DNA of 64,000 nt from Streptomyces turgidiscabies Car8 (GCF_000331005.1 NZ_AEJB01000361.1:248001-312000); one strand, 5' to 3'; shown: positions 1 through 9,554, counted from the stretch's first letter. Notes: generated from the letters alone by a model not told the origin. Numbers and translations: made by a program.

Positions 1-373
1 ACTCCAATGCGGCTCCTCGGGATCAGTGTTGTGACCGCGGGTGTCTCGCAGGCGTCCCGCGTGAGCATTTGCCGCGTCACAGGTGGGGCCCATAGGCGCA
101 CGATGCCGGCGACCTGCGCGCAGTCGCCCCTGGTGGAGGCACGGGGGTGTCTCACAAGTGTCCCTGTCGGTACTCGATAGGGACTCCGACAGCGTCTCTC
201 TTGCGTATCGAATAGGACTTGCATAGGACTCAACAGGGGCACTAGAGTGAGCCCGCGTTGATTCGCATTCGAGAGGAAACGCGAAGGGCGGTGAGTCCAT
301 ATGACAGAGCGAGAGGCATCCGGCGAACGACCGGATGAAGCGCAGGTGCGAGTGGCGGGGCGAGGTGAGTGCA
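1..373 (+). promoter_or_regulatory. Leader of the segregation operon with ATAGGACT-type repeats
   Basis: No convincing gene is seen here. Three near-identical elements stand out: TCGATAGGGACT (174-185), TCGAATAGGACT (208-219) and GCATAGGACT (221-230). Actin-type par operons usually carry their centromere as short repeats beside the adaptor gene, so these repeats are a candidate parC or promoter/operator. The role is inferred. Confidence 0.4.
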
Positions 374-850
374 ATGGCGAATCAGCCGGGTGAACCTCGC
401 AAGGTCCGCTGGACCGTGCCCGCTGCCGACACCTCGGTGATCGAGTGGCTCGATCGGCAGGAGAACATCTCGCAGTCGCTGCGACTGCTCATTCGGGAGT
501 CCATTCAGCGCGACGGATACATCGATGTCTTCTACAAGCCCGTCGATCAGCTGCCGCGTCGCGGCCGGCCGCCACTGGAGAGCACCGAGCAGCACGAGGA
601 CGACGAGGCCACAACCGATCGCCGTCCGGCCGCCAGGCCGGTTCAGCCGCAGTCCGCAGTCGCCGACGAGGCCGAGGTCGACACGGACGCCGTCGTCGAG
701 AAGACAGCACCAGCGCCGTCAGCCCAGCCCGAGCCGGTTCCCGCACCGGTTGAGACGGCCGAGGAGCCCGCGGCAAACGCCCCCAGCGCACCGCCGGAAC
801 CGCCGAAGCAGGCATCCATCGACGAAATCATGGCGAGCACTCGGCGCTGA
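374..850 (+). CDS. ParR-like segregation adaptor
   Basis: A 158-residue protein directly upstream of a ParM-like actin. The N-terminal 60 residues contain IEWLDRQENISQSLRLLI, which resembles the short DNA-binding proteins encoded next to Gram-positive plasmid actins. The C-terminal half is rich in Pro, Ala and Glu and probably disordered. I chose ATG 374 because GAGGTG lies just upstream; an in-frame ATG at 335 would add 13 basic residues. Its likely job is to bind the centromere and couple it to the filament. The family resemblance is seen; the partner role is inferred from gene order. Confidence 0.65.
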   Translation: MANQPGEPRKVRWTVPAADTSVIEWLDRQENISQSLRLLIRESIQRDGYIDVFYKPVDQLPRRGRPPLESTEQHEDDEATTDRRPAARPVQPQSAVADEAEVDTDAVVEKTAPAPSAQPEPVPAPVETAEEPAANAPSAPPEPPKQASIDEIMASTRR

Positions 851-908
851 GTAACGCGGTGAATTTCATTTTCCAGGCAGACAACACAGACACCGAGGGG
901 CCGAATTC

Positions 909-2207
909 ATGAGCGCCAACAGCAACGACACCATCACTCTCACCGGCGGCATCGACGTCGGCAACGGCTATGTCAAGGGCGTCATCCAGAACACGAAGCA
1001 GGGGACTTTCGACGAGATCGATCTGCCCAGCGCGGTCGTCTCGACTTCCCGCACCTCGCCGAAGGTGCCGCTCCCCGACGCGGATGCGGCCTCCGTGCTG
1101 GCCGGCGACTTCTACAACCAGATCGACTGCTCGCTCACCACTCCCCTGGTGGCGGCGTCGGACCGCCGGATCTTCGGCCGCGCAGCGCTGTCTGTGCGCG
1201 GCTCGAAGTTCACCGAGTTCGAGGTGCTGGGCAAGCACTCCAAGGCCGATCAGGAGCTGAGCAAGGTTCTGGTCCTGGGTGTCTTCGCCGCGAAGGCCCT
1301 GCGCGACTACGTCCGCGAGAACGGCGCGCTGCCCGATCATGAGCTGCGCGTGCAGGTGCGCGCCGGCCTGGCGTTGCCGATCTCTGAGTTCGTCGCGCGT
1401 CGCCATGCCTACGCCGCCGAGTTCATCGGTCTGCTGGGCAGCGCGGATCCGACGGTGCACCTGGTGACGATCAAGAACTTCAGCACTCCCGTCTCGGTGC
1501 GTCTGCAGTTCGTCGACGTCCAGGTGATGGCCGAGGGTGCCTCCGCGCAGTTCGCCATCACCGACAAGGGCGAGCCGCTCGCACAGGCCCTGCTCGATGA
1601 TCTGCGCGCCCGTGACGCGTCCATCGTGGAAGGTGTCTCTGCCTCCGATCTGGTGGCGGTGCAGAACACCATCGGCGTCGACGTCGGCGAGGGCACCGTG
1701 AACTTCCCGGTCTTCACCGACGGCCGGTTCAACCCCGAGGCGGCCGACACCCTCGACGAGGGCTACGGCACCGCGCTGATGAACGCCATGGAGCGCATGA
1801 GCGAGTCGGACGCCACGCTGCAGTTCTCCTCGCGCAAGCAGCTGGCCGACTTCCTCCACGCGGAGCCGTCGGTGCTGGTGAAGAACCGTCACCAGCGCGC
1901 CGCCGGCTTCGTCGAGGACGAGGCGAGCTACCTGGTCGATGAGATCGTCTCCTCCTTCGGCGACGTCCTCTCCCAGGCCGGTGCGACGACCGAGGTCGTC
2001 TACGTCTACGGCGGCGGCTCGGGCCCGATCAAGCATCTGCTGCACCCGGCGCTGCTGAAGGCCGCGGGCGATGTGCCCGTGCTCTACCTCGACTCGAGCT
2101 ACTCGCGGCACCTGAACCGCGAGGGCCTGTACATCGCGGCGCGCCACGTCGAGCAGCAGGCCCTCGCCGCGAAGTCCGCGGGCAAGCGCAGTAAGGAGGT
2201 GGCCTGA
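909..2207 (+). CDS. parM: ParM/Alp-type actin-like plasmid segregation protein
   Basis: A 432-residue actin-fold ATPase. Phosphate-1 motif GGIDVGNGYVKG is near residue 13, phosphate-2 motif IGVDVGEGTVNF near 255, and the adenosine motif VYVYGGGSGPIKH near 364. Length and motif order fit ParM/StbA and Alp proteins, which polymerise with ATP to push plasmid copies apart. It follows the adaptor gene by 58 nt, and its TGA overlaps the next ATG, so the genes form one operon. The subfamily is not resolved. Confidence 0.85.
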   Translation: MSANSNDTITLTGGIDVGNGYVKGVIQNTKQGTFDEIDLPSAVVSTSRTSPKVPLPDADAASVLAGDFYNQIDCSLTTPLVAASDRRIFGRAALSVRGSKFTEFEVLGKHSKADQELSKVLVLGVFAAKALRDYVRENGALPDHELRVQVRAGLALPISEFVARRHAYAAEFIGLLGSADPTVHLVTIKNFSTPVSVRLQFVDVQVMAEGASAQFAITDKGEPLAQALLDDLRARDASIVEGVSASDLVAVQNTIGVDVGEGTVNFPVFTDGRFNPEAADTLDEGYGTALMNAMERMSESDATLQFSSRKQLADFLHAEPSVLVKNRHQRAAGFVEDEASYLVDEIVSSFGDVLSQAGATTEVVYVYGGGSGPIKHLLHPALLKAAGDVPVLYLDSSYSRHLNREGLYIAARHVEQQALAAKSAGKRSKEVA

Positions 2208-2428
2208 TGTGTGAGGCACTGGATGCGACCTCGAAGGCCGAGGTCGAAGAGATCAGCAGCCGCATCGAGTTGTCGGATGAAATCGTGCTCGAGTTCATCC
2301 GCGATGGGGCCTTGGTTCTGCTTCGCGAGCAGGCCCGGCGGAAGCTGCTCAAGTCGGATGAGGAGCTTCCGGGCTCCGCCGCAGTCCTCGCGGTCGGCTC
2401 GAAGAGCAGCCCCGAGCCGGGCGCATGA
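2207..2428 (+). CDS. Small protein coupled to the ParM-like gene
   Basis: A 73-residue acidic helical protein whose ATG overlaps the TGA of the actin gene; its own end overlaps the next start. No family recognised. The tight coupling suggests a partition accessory factor, or simply a co-expressed gene. Confidence 0.6.
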   Translation: MCEALDATSKAEVEEISSRIELSDEIVLEFIRDGALVLLREQARRKLLKSDEELPGSAAVLAVGSKSSPEPGA

Positions 2429-3183
2429 GCGGGTACCGCGAGATCGTGAAGTTGCTGGCGGCGAACACCGGCGCGAAGCGTATGAGCGAAGTCTTCGACA
2501 GCTTCGTCGAGATGGCGGCGCTGGCTCTGCGCAACGCTGTGGACGTCAGCGGGAGCGAGGCCTGGGGAGTGCGCGAAGGGCAGTACCTCCAGATCGCCGG
2601 CCGCTACAGCAGAACAGAGCTGGACCGCTTCGCGCACGCCCTGGCGCTGGTGACCGTGGAGATGGAGCGCGAGCCCTGCGACGTACTCGGCCGCCTCTAC
2701 ATGGAGTTGGAGCTCGGCAACGAGCGGCTCGGCCAGTACTACACGCCCTACGACATCGCCCAGCTGATGGCCGAGATGCAGATCGACTCGGTGGTCGAGC
2801 ACGTGCGGAGGGACGGCTTCGCCAATGTGTATGAACCCAGCTGCGGCGCGGGCGCGTTCATAGTTGCTCTGTCGCAGGCGATGCTCGAGCACGGCCTGAA
2901 CCCACAGACGCAGCTGCACGTGACGGCAGAGGACATAGCACCGCAGGCCATGCACATGATCTACGTCCATCTGACGCTGCTGCACATTCCGGCGGTGGTG
3001 CGCCGTCGCGACGTCCTCACGCTGGAGACCTTCGAGTCGTGGCCCGCTCCCGCTCATGTCCTGGGCGGTTGGGGCCGGAAGCTCAGGCTGGCCCGGGCGG
3101 TCAATGGATCACGGCGGCTGATCATCACCACGCCTCAGGGGACTCCCGAAAAACCCGCTGATGCTCTGGAGGTGCAGCGATGA
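2425..3183 (+). CDS. N6-adenine methylase-like protein without NPP[FY]
   Basis: A 252-residue protein with the hallmarks of type I/N6 methylases: GQYYTPYDIAQLMAEM near residue 104, and the SAM-binding motif YEPSCGAGAFI near 135. Downstream, where a catalytic NPPF or NPPY is expected, there is instead PAPAHVLGGWGRKL. I recall short plasmid and ICE proteins of this kind, but this is from memory. It may bind SAM without methylating DNA, or need a partner. ATGA overlaps at both ends place it in the par operon. Confidence 0.7.
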   Translation: MSGYREIVKLLAANTGAKRMSEVFDSFVEMAALALRNAVDVSGSEAWGVREGQYLQIAGRYSRTELDRFAHALALVTVEMEREPCDVLGRLYMELELGNERLGQYYTPYDIAQLMAEMQIDSVVEHVRRDGFANVYEPSCGAGAFIVALSQAMLEHGLNPQTQLHVTAEDIAPQAMHMIYVHLTLLHIPAVVRRRDVLTLETFESWPAPAHVLGGWGRKLRLARAVNGSRRLIITTPQGTPEKPADALEVQR

Positions 3184-3545
3184 CGATCACGCAAGAACAC
3201 ACCGATCTCTCTGACGTCGAGAGCGACGAAGCGCATGCACGTGCGTGTCAGCTGGCGGTGTCGGCGGCGAGGGGCCGGACGGCGGAGCAGACCACAGTGT
3301 CCGACGTGTCCACCGGTGCGGTGAAACTCCTCACCTGGTACATCCAGCACCGACCCGGTGAGACCGCAGCCATCCTCGGCGACATCTGCCTCAAGACCCG
3401 TGTGCGCCTGGGTGTGCATCCTTCCAAGACCGGCGAAGTGCTCGGCCGGTCCTTCCACCTGGACAGCGGTCTCGACGGCCGGACCATCGACACCCTGCTC
3501 GACATGGCCCTGCCCTCGGCAGCACAAGTATTCCGGAAACGGTAG
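3180..3545 (+). CDS. Hypothetical protein, last gene of the par operon
   Basis: A 121-residue protein starting on an ATGA overlap with the methylase-like gene. No domain recognised. A 190-nt gap follows before the next likely start. Confidence 0.6.
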   Translation: MTITQEHTDLSDVESDEAHARACQLAVSAARGRTAEQTTVSDVSTGAVKLLTWYIQHRPGETAAILGDICLKTRVRLGVHPSKTGEVLGRSFHLDSGLDGRTIDTLLDMALPSAAQVFRKR

Positions 3546-3735
3546 GCAAGCCCGTACAACCGGTAGCTGCGGCGGCGGCACCGCGTCCTGTGCCTGCGCG
3601 GACGCCCCCTCTTGCCGCCGCCTGCGTGCCATAGCTCAGGGTGCGCCTGCTCGGGTTCCGGAGCAGGAAATCCGCGTGCAGTCTCCCTCGGCGCTGGCAG
3701 GCTGTGTCCGGCACCCGAACGTGGAGAGGCGACCG

Positions 3736-6700
3736 ATGCCCGACAACGACCGTCGCCAGGAAGACATCAGCGTCCTGGACCAGGCGCTGGAGCTGTACTC
3801 CAGTGCTTCGGTCCTTACACTGCTGCGTGCGGCACTTGAGTCTCCAGGCTGCGCCCGCTTCCATGAGCACCTCCTGCTCATCTTCGCCCGCTCTCTGGCG
3901 GCCCCGGCCCGGGACGGGCGGGCCGCGACCGTACGGGACCTGCCCGTCCTCCTTCACGCGGCCCTCCAAGCCGCCCGCAGGGGCATCACAACGCACCGCT
4001 TTCCGAACAGCCCCGCCGATGCCGTGCGCTTCACGCTCAAGGGTCGCCGGTACCTCGTCCATCCCGGCGACCTCGACCATCCGCTCCCCGTTCTGCGAAG
4101 TCTGCGAGACACAGCCGACGCCGTGGACAACCACCTGATCCAGGTCCGTGGCTTCGGCATCGACGATGTCCTCGAACTCGCCCTGCGCCACACCGACCAC
4201 ACCGTCGCGTGCCTCGCCGCGGCCTGGCCGCCGGCAGACGAAGCCGAACCGATGCGCGGGCAGATCACGTGTGAGGTAAGCGGGGCCGAGATCACGGCAG
4301 CTGCCGGACTCGGCATCGACCATCTGACTACCGCGGCCGCCGACGATCCGGAGCGGACGACGGCCGCGCTCGCCTACCTCACCCGGAACCTCAACGAACT
4401 TCCCCTCCTCTACGACCCCGGACTGCCTCTTCTCGGCCCCACCCTGCTCATCTCGGACGGCGAGCGGACAGTCCCCGTGCCTGCCTCCACCGCCTTGGAG
4501 GCCGTCACTGCGGCGGCCGCCGATCTGCTGGACGCCCACCCGGCGCCGCCCGAGGCCCTGATGCAGCTGCGGCGCCGCGCGGCCACTCGCGTGGCAGGCC
4601 TGCTCGGTCTGGATCACGCGCCGGCCGAGCCGGAGGAGGTGTGCCGGATCAGCTCGTTGTCCCACCGTCTGGAGATCGCGATCGTTGCCACCCTCGGCGA
4701 TGACCTGGCGGTCCTGGTGGAGAAGGCACGCACCGAGCTGTCGAGTGCACCAGCTGGTACGGGGAGGCTCGTGATCTACGCCGGCCCGAGGTTCCTGGGT
4801 CGCGAGGTGATCACCGACACCCTCTACGTCCACGTCGAGGAGCTCACCGAGATCTTCTCCGCGGCCGGCGGCGACCTGACGAAGGTGGCGCTGTGGGTGC
4901 TGGAGCTCACCGAGCACCCCGGTTGCGACGCCGTGGCGTACTACGACGTCCTCGACGCATGGACGGCCTGGTCCATGAAGGCAGCGCTTCTGCCGCCCGG
5001 CCCCGCCGGCGAGGGCGGCGTGGTGGTGGAGCCGTGTGGGTGGGACGTCTCCTGGGAGCGAGCGGCACTGTGGGCGCGCACGGACGATCTGCTGGCCGCG
5101 ACCGGACTGCCGCCCGCGATCGACTGGGCCGACTGCCGCCTTGCCGCCGCATCCGAGGGCGATGGCCAGTGGGCCGACCTGCGTCAGAGGCTCAACGAAG
5201 GCATCGTGAAGGCCTGCATCAGCACGCACCCGCCGCTCGTCATCGTCGCCACGCTCGACTGCGACGAGCGGGCCCTGCTGGACGAGGCCTCCTTGGCCGG
5301 ACTCGCCGACGGTATCCGGGGCACCCTCGCCGCAGACGCCAGCCTCACCCAGCACTCCACCCTGCCCGACCGCCGGCCGGTCCTTCTGCATCTGACCGAG
5401 ACCCTCCAGCCCCACCGTCCGGCCGCCGACCTGGCGCCGGAGGTTCCGGACGATGCTCTGGCACTACAGATCGGCCTGGACGAGGAAGCAGCTCGCATCG
5501 ACCTCGTCCTCGACCCGCTATTCCTGGCCCGCTTTACGGAGGACGGCCACCGTGTCCTCGGCCTCGTCCTCAACCACACCATCGGCCGCCTCCGCACCGC
5601 CCACGGCGCCAAGAACGGGCTCAATCAGGCGGACTTCAGCAACGCGTGGGACGCGGCGGTCCCCATCCTCACCTGGTACGCCGGCGACCCCTACGCACCG
5701 CCGCCCGCCCCGCACCACTACCTGCCGAGCAGCACGCCTCATGTGCGTGTCCGCGCGCTGCGCGTCGCCGCCGACGCGGTGCGCGCCGCAGGCCTGCCGG
5801 CCGGCACGTTCACCGGCCGCGAGGCTGTGGGCCGCGAAGGACACGCCAGCCAGCTCCTGACCGCCCTGGAAGACGGTCTCACCGGTCAGCTCCGCGCCCA
5901 CCGTCCCGACCTGGTGCCCGCACTGGTCCGCCACCTCAACGCAGCGCTCGCCACCCGCACTGAGGGCCGTCGGGAATCCCTGACCGGTCTGGTTCACGCC
6001 GGAGGAAAGCCCTGGCAGGAAGAGGCAGAGCGGCGGGAGTCCGACGGCGCCGCCACCACCACCGCCCTGCAACTGCTGATCCAGCAGGCCCTGATCACCC
6101 CGCCCGCCGGCGACAAACCCACCGACCTCATCGCCCTGGCCGAACTGACCGCGCTGGCCGAACTCCTCCTGCGCACCGCGCTGGTCGCCATCCCCGCCAG
6201 CCGCGGCCTGCACCCGGCCACCCTCACCGTCCATCCCAGCGGCGTCTTCACCCTCGACGGCGCCACCACAACGTCAGGCGCCGACAGCCCAGAACATCTG
6301 GGACTCGACATCGCGGCCTACCGCAACGCCCAGGAACAGGCCTGGTTCGCCCGTGCCCGCCAGAGCCATCCCCAACCCCTTGCCCCCGAGGAACTGTTCA
6401 CCGCCCGCCGCGGCGGGCGCACTCCGATCGCCTTCACCCGCCTGAACCCACCACCGGGCAGCACCCTGGCTCAGGCCGACCGCGACCTCACCGCCTGCTG
6501 GGGCTGCGGCCTCGACGGGCTCGCCGCCGTACTCGCCACCGCAGCCGACTGGCCCACCCGCCCGGACGGAACCGCCTTCACCAGCCGCCAGGACCTCGCC
6601 CGCGAGGCCGCAGCCTGGTCCCAGCTGCCCGAAACCCAGACCCGGGCCGCCGTCGACCAGCTGGTCCTCGACCCGGCCAACGCGGCCGGCTCCCTCGACC

Positions 6701-7380
6701 ACGCCTATGCAGAGGTCGAGCGCCGCATCCGCCCCACCACCCACCCACTGATCGCCCACGACGACGGCATCATCATCGCGCCCTGGCTCGTACATACCTC
6801 CCAGCAGCTGTACGCCGCCGGTCTCGCTGACGGACGCCTGCCGCGCCCAGACGCTCCCGCGAAGGTGACCGGCCTTCTAGAGCGCCATCGCCAGCAGCAG
6901 AACAACCAGCTCGAGACCGACCTCGCCCAGGCCGCAGCCCGCGCGGGCCTGCCCCACCTCTCCCGCCTCGACCGCGGGCCGGCGGCCGCCGCCGACATAC
7001 CCGGCCTCCCCGGTGAGGTTGACCTCCTCGTCGCCGACCCCCGGGGCCGGCTGTGGGTCATCGAGGCGAAGAACCCCCAACGCGCCGTCGGCATCCACAA
7101 GGTCGCCCAGAACCTCGGGCGGTTCACCGGCTACCGAAAAAAGCTGCTGGCCAAGGCCGAAGTGATTCGCGCCCATGCCGCGGCAGCAGCACGGGCGTGC
7201 GGCGTCCAGACAGCGCGGGACTGGACGGTCACACCCCTCTTCGTCACCCGGAACATCGATCCCGCCGCCTTCACCACCGATCCTCAGATCGCCTTCACCA
7301 CCATCGACCACCTCGCCGCCCTGCTGGCCGACGGCACAGAACCCAAGGCCGGATGGAACCAATCACCCGCCCGTCACTGA
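3736..7380 (+). CDS. 1214-residue protein with C-terminal PD-(D/E)XK-like nuclease signature
   Basis: Start at ATG 3736, preceded by GGAGAGG; the open frame continues upstream only as overlap. Most of the protein is helical and unrecognised. Near the C-terminus GEVDLLVAD (1093-1101) followed by VIEAK (1108-1112) fits the D...(D/E)XK core of restriction-like nucleases, with an aromatic helical tail. The size, single-gene layout and nuclease signature are compatible with a defence effector, but this is inference. Its TGA is completed by the first base of an inserted IS; removing the IS would restore a TGA at the same place. Confidence 0.7.
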   Translation: MPDNDRRQEDISVLDQALELYSSASVLTLLRAALESPGCARFHEHLLLIFARSLAAPARDGRAATVRDLPVLLHAALQAARRGITTHRFPNSPADAVRFTLKGRRYLVHPGDLDHPLPVLRSLRDTADAVDNHLIQVRGFGIDDVLELALRHTDHTVACLAAAWPPADEAEPMRGQITCEVSGAEITAAAGLGIDHLTTAAADDPERTTAALAYLTRNLNELPLLYDPGLPLLGPTLLISDGERTVPVPASTALEAVTAAAADLLDAHPAPPEALMQLRRRAATRVAGLLGLDHAPAEPEEVCRISSLSHRLEIAIVATLGDDLAVLVEKARTELSSAPAGTGRLVIYAGPRFLGREVITDTLYVHVEELTEIFSAAGGDLTKVALWVLELTEHPGCDAVAYYDVLDAWTAWSMKAALLPPGPAGEGGVVVEPCGWDVSWERAALWARTDDLLAATGLPPAIDWADCRLAAASEGDGQWADLRQRLNEGIVKACISTHPPLVIVATLDCDERALLDEASLAGLADGIRGTLAADASLTQHSTLPDRRPVLLHLTETLQPHRPAADLAPEVPDDALALQIGLDEEAARIDLVLDPLFLARFTEDGHRVLGLVLNHTIGRLRTAHGAKNGLNQADFSNAWDAAVPILTWYAGDPYAPPPAPHHYLPSSTPHVRVRALRVAADAVRAAGLPAGTFTGREAVGREGHASQLLTALEDGLTGQLRAHRPDLVPALVRHLNAALATRTEGRRESLTGLVHAGGKPWQEEAERRESDGAATTTALQLLIQQALITPPAGDKPTDLIALAELTALAELLLRTALVAIPASRGLHPATLTVHPSGVFTLDGATTTSGADSPEHLGLDIAAYRNAQEQAWFARARQSHPQPLAPEELFTARRGGRTPIAFTRLNPPPGSTLAQADRDLTACWGCGLDGLAAVLATAADWPTRPDGTAFTSRQDLAREAAAWSQLPETQTRAAVDQLVLDPANAAGSLDHAYAEVERRIRPTTHPLIAHDDGIIIAPWLVHTSQQLYAAGLADGRLPRPDAPAKVTGLLERHRQQQNNQLETDLAQAAARAGLPHLSRLDRGPAAAADIPGLPGEVDLLVADPRGRLWVIEAKNPQRAVGIHKVAQNLGRFTGYRKKLLAKAEVIRAHAAAAARACGVQTARDWTVTPLFVTRNIDPAAFTTDPQIAFTTIDHLAALLADGTEPKAGWNQSPARH

Positions 7381-8387
7381 AGTCTTCTCGGCAACGTGAC
7401 GGTTGCGGTGCGTGATGATGCCGGACGGCGGGACGGTGACTCGGCGTCAGACGTGAGTGGAGCCCCTGGTAGGAACGGGTCTGCGAAGATCACGTTCCGT
7501 ACAACCAGAGGCTCCACGTGGCGTCCAGTATCACCTACACCGCCGTGCTCGATGTCCGCAGGGCGACCGCCGAGCATCTCGCGAAGCTGCTGCGCGGGCA
7601 TCGCGAGCAGCTCGGGACCCGCAAGGGCACTCGCGCTCTGGGCGTCTTCCGGCAGGCGGTGCTCGTGCTGCGCTGGTTCGTCGACGGTACCCGGCTGGTC
7701 CAGCTTGCCCGGGACAGCGGCATCTCGGTACCGACCGCCTACCGCTACCTGCACGAAGGGCTGACGGTGCTCGCCGACCACGCACCCGATCTGTCCACCG
7801 CGCTGGAGAGGGCGGCGGCGGCCGGGTACACCCACCTCAACCTGGACGGCACGGTCATCCGCACCGACCGCGTGGCCGCCGCCGGCCCCAACGGCGCAGA
7901 CCTGTGGTGGTCGGGCAAGCACAAGCACCACGGAGGAAACGTGCAGGTCATCGCCGCCCCGGATGGCTGGCCCCTCTGGGTCTCCCCGGTCCGCCCGGGC
8001 CGCGAGCACGACACCACCTGCGCCCGCGCCCACGGACTGGTCGACGCCCTGAACCGGCTCGCCGCCACCCTCGGCATCCCCACCCTGACCGACCTCGGCT
8101 ACGAGAACGCCGGGCCCGGCCTCCGCCACCCGGTCAAGAAGCCCAAGGGCGGTGAACTCGCCGAGCCCGACCAGGCGTTCAACGCGGTGATCCGAGGCGT
8201 CCACGCTGTCGCCGAACGTGCCAACGCCCTGCTGAAGGTCACTTTCAAGGCCCTGCGCAGGGTCAGCCTCGACCCTGCAGCCATCACCCGCATCGCCCGA
8301 GCCGCCCTCGTCCTGCTCCAGCTCGAACACGGCCGCACCGCCTGAACGAAGATCACAAAACGTCACGAGACGTTACCGAGAAGAGTT
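7380..8387 (+). mobile_element. IS5-family-like insertion sequence, about 1008 bp
   Basis: Imperfect terminal inverted repeats: 7380-7397 (AAGTCTTCTCGGCAACGT) and the reverse complement of 8370-8387 (AACTCTTCTCGGTAACGT), 16 of 18 matching. CACTG flanks both ends (7375-7379 and 8388-8392) as a candidate 5-bp target duplication. One transposase gene lies inside. The element appears complete. Confidence 0.8.
7518..8345 (+). CDS. IS5-like DDE transposase
   Basis: A 275-residue DDE transposase of the DDE_Tnp_4 type. Candidate catalytic residues lie in NLDGTVIRTD, in TDLGYENA and in the late VHAVAERANALLK helix. An N-terminal helix-turn-helix region contains LARDSGISVPTAYRYL. The start is GTG. It spans most of the element between the inverted repeats and looks full length. 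Confidence 0.85.
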   Translation: MASSITYTAVLDVRRATAEHLAKLLRGHREQLGTRKGTRALGVFRQAVLVLRWFVDGTRLVQLARDSGISVPTAYRYLHEGLTVLADHAPDLSTALERAAAAGYTHLNLDGTVIRTDRVAAAGPNGADLWWSGKHKHHGGNVQVIAAPDGWPLWVSPVRPGREHDTTCARAHGLVDALNRLAATLGIPTLTDLGYENAGPGLRHPVKKPKGGELAEPDQAFNAVIRGVHAVAERANALLKVTFKALRRVSLDPAAITRIARAALVLLQLEHGRTA

Positions 8388-8669
8388 CACTGACCCGGCA
8401 CCGTCCCCTTCCGTCCGCATACCCATCCCCGCCGGACACCCCCCATTCCGGCAGGACTCCTTCCCCGCCGCACTGGGGGCTCCGGACGGGCGGGCCGCCG
8501 CCGGACGCCCGCCAGCACGGCCCGGCGCGCGAAGGGCACGCACCAGTGCGAGCGTGGAGGAAGGAGCGATACCCCAGGCTTTGCGCTGGGTGCACAGGAT
8601 GGAGCACGGTCATGGCTCGGGCGATATGAGACGGCATCCAGAAAGGCCCCTCCGAAGCATGCTCACGCG

Positions 8670-8846
8670 TTGACCAGCCGCTCCCGCGTCACCGGCACGA
8701 GCAAGGCGGAACTGCAGAAACTGAGCAAGACCGGGTTGTACGAGTGGGCCGAGCAGATGGTCCCGAGGCGGTCCAAGATGAGTCGCGAGCAGCTCATCAG
8801 CTCACTTCCCGGTCCCCGACACCGACGCAGCAAGAGCCCTGCCTGA
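8670..8846 (+). pseudogene. Remnant with SAP/Rho-N-like motif
   Basis: A 58-codon frame with only a TTG start. TSKAELQKLSKTGLYEWAEQ followed by RRSKMSREQLISSL resembles the SAP-like helix pair found in many actinobacterial DNA-binding proteins. It is too short for a complete gene and lies between an IS and a recombinase fragment, so I read it as a leftover. Confidence 0.35.
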
Positions 8847-9198
8847 ACGGCCGCGAGGGCTCGCCCCAGGGCACCACTGGCGTCGCGGGGGGACCGTGCG
8901 GAAAGGACGAGTCAGTCGGTGTCTTCCGGGACCGCATCCCCCGGCTGACGCGTCTGGGAGGCATAGCGGGGCTGGGCGCACTACCGTCGTACGCGCCTTG
9001 CCTTGACAGGACGGTGGGGCTTCGGGCGGCCCTCACCGCGCGCCCTGGTCAAGGGCCGCCCTCCACCGCCCTCGACGGGACGTCGCCGACAGTCCCGTCG
9101 TCCAATCAGTGCATCTATGGATGTGGTCACCGATGCCGGGCTCCGTCTCACCTTCCGGTGCGGCACGCCAAAGGGCCTCAGCTTCCTGAGGCAGTCGG
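8847..9198. other. Gene-poor segment with one inverted repeat
   Basis: No supported gene. GGGCGGCCCT (9024-9033) pairs with AGGGCCGCCC (9052-9061) across an 18-nt loop. It is not followed by a T-run, so it is not a typical intrinsic terminator. Confidence 0.4.
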
Positions 9199-9487
9199 CG
9201 CGATCCGGAACTTCTCGGACGAGGGCGTCTCAGGAACCACCGCAGGCACTGACCGCCCCGGGCTGCGCGAGCTGGTGGCGGAGTTGCAGGCCGGCGACGA
9301 AGTCGTCGTGTGGCGGTACGACAGGCTCGGACGGACCCTCGAGGCGATACGGGCCGTCGTTGAGCTGATCATCGCGAAAGGTGCGACGCTGCGCAGTCTC
9401 ACGGAGTCCCCCGCCAAGGGGCTGTTCTCGCTGAAGTTCATGATGGCCGCTGCCGAGTACGAGCACGCCTGGAAGCTGGAAAAGTAG
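9199..9487 (+). pseudogene. Serine recombinase (resolvase/invertase) fragment
   Basis: Residues such as FSDEGVSGTTAGTDRPGL and DEVVVWRYDRLGRTLE match the middle of the resolvase catalytic domain. The N-terminal segment with the catalytic serine is not found in any upstream frame, and the protein ends soon after the EYEHAW helix without a DNA-binding domain. It is a broken copy. Confidence 0.75.
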
Positions 9488-9510
9488 GAGCACCGCCGGC
9501 CGCCGGCGAG

Positions 9511-9554
9511 AAAAGAAGATCCCCGCGGAGACGTGCGCTCCACGGGGATCTTCG
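9511..9554 (-). terminator. Intrinsic terminator of the 9.8 kb minus-strand operon
   Basis: GAAGATCCCCG (9516-9526) pairs perfectly with CGGGGATCTTC (9544-9554). Read on the minus strand the stem is followed by TTTTCTC. It lies 17 nt after the stop of the 87-residue gene. Confidence 0.8.

Noticed and set aside
828..3057. Long minus-strand ORFs opposite the par operon (463 and 342 residues)
   Set aside because: Shadows of high-GC plus-strand genes with clear domains; no start signals and unnatural composition.
3391..5415. 674-residue minus-strand ORF
   Set aside because: Antisense shadow of the 1214-residue gene.
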